From Selenomonadaceae bacterium UBA3796 (GTDB lineage: Bacteria; Bacillota; Negativicutes; Selenomonadales; Selenomonadaceae): 14,068 nucleotides of DNA. The notes beneath the pieces are model-generated. The model made no database searches. It had not been told where the DNA came from and worked only from the letters and a program-made list of their open reading frames with translations. Both the position numbers and the translations under genes were made by a program. Location of the stretch: positions 1-14,068 of the forward strand of contig DFES01000150.1 in NCBI GenBank assembly GCA_002369175.1, written 5' to 3'. Of the stretch, positions 13,835-14,068 are shown one piece after another; position 1 is the stretch's first letter; every line of letters begins with the position of its first letter.

Positions 13835-14068
13835 TCAACACACCCTGGAGAGATATTCTCCTGCCAGGGCATAGACACCCTGTCCGTAGTCCTCTAAAAT
13901 ATCCGAACGAATGACCACCGTGGGAAGGAACTTCGCGTGGATCTCACGGCTGCACAACTCCAGGACACGCGGCAAATCGTCCATCCGCAGTTTTTCATTG
14001 TAAAGGATCATGCTATGGGGATTCCATATGCGCACCATCAGGACAACGACCCTCGCCGCTTCCCGTAC
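13835..14068 (-). CDS. C-terminal end of a probable ROK-family protein (partial, runs off window)
   Basis: The frame is open to the right edge, so only the last 77 residues are seen. ARVVVLMVRIWNPHSMILYN resembles the ROK C-terminal pattern of a helix leading to an N-P-x-x-I-(V/I) strand. The segment LPTVVIRSDILEDYGQGVYALAGEYL resembles the ROK ending, where a strand and 'S-x-L-x-x-D' precede a G-A-A helix. ROK proteins are sugar kinases or XylR/NagC-type regulators. Here the usual IVIGG glycine pair after the strand is replaced by YNEK, which may favour a regulator or a divergent member. The diagnostic N-terminal ATP, sugar and zinc motifs lie outside the window. The next gene downstream on the same strand is the Pro-rich TM protein. 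Confidence 0.5.
   Translation of the reverse strand, partial: VREAARVVVLMVRIWNPHSMILYNEKLRMDDLPRVLELCSREIHAKFLPTVVIRSDILEDYGQGVYALAGEYLSRVC

Overview
The window looks like chromosomal DNA from a low-to-mid-GC Firmicutes-type bacterium that probably has an outer membrane. A member of the Negativicutes, such as a Selenomonas relative, is my best guess. RNase Y is close to the Bacillus type and ribosome binding sites are strong GGAGG-like ones. These occur beside a phosphoethanolamine-transferase-like enzyme of the kind that decorates lipid A or LPS, an LtaS-like enzyme and a TAXI-TRAP transporter. The taxon is inference only. No rRNA, tRNA, CRISPR array or complete mobile element is visible.

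Layout, left to right. (1) Bases 1-84 hold two strong inverted repeats and no gene; they may be the end of an IS200/IS605-type element. (2) On the minus strand, a 175-aa protein I do not recognise (85-612) follows rny (684-2204). The two are separated by a terminator-like hairpin, and rny has a near-consensus promoter at 2295-2323. (3) On the plus strand, a 96-aa zinc-ribbon, two-TM protein (2399-2689) ends in a perfect 12-bp terminator stem. (4) A minus-strand TAXI-TRAP operon runs from about 6209 to 2752 in the order substrate-binding lipoprotein, DUF1850 protein, fused permease. It has a clear promoter overlapped by a 19-bp palindrome, and a GC-rich hairpin after the first gene. (5) Divergent from it, a plus-strand phosphoethanolamine-transferase-like membrane enzyme (6446-8293) has its own promoter. 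(6) A tightly packed minus-strand operon runs from 12847 to 8253: a DeoR-type regulator, an LtaS-like membrane phosphotransferase (ATGA overlap), a methyltransferase-like protein with a degraded SAM loop (16-nt gap), and a PflX-type radical SAM protein (10-nt overlap). Its last gene overlaps the 3' end of the convergent gene in (5) by 41 nt. A perfect 24-bp palindrome followed by T6 inside that last gene is placed to terminate the opposing transcript. (7) On the minus strand there is a Pro/Gln-rich single-TM protein (12952-13782) and, running off the right edge, the C-terminal end of a probable ROK-family protein.

Functional reading. The left part is RNA turnover. The middle is secondary uptake of a probably organic-acid-like solute. 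The right part is an envelope-modification region with two different alkaline-phosphatase-superfamily transferases, one on each strand. The DeoR-led four-gene operon is the least conventional unit: it puts an LtaS-like phosphotransferase, a possibly inactive methyltransferase and an orphan radical SAM enzyme under one sugar-phosphate-type regulator. That unit, and its antisense overlap with the phosphoethanolamine-transferase gene, are the best candidates for something undescribed.
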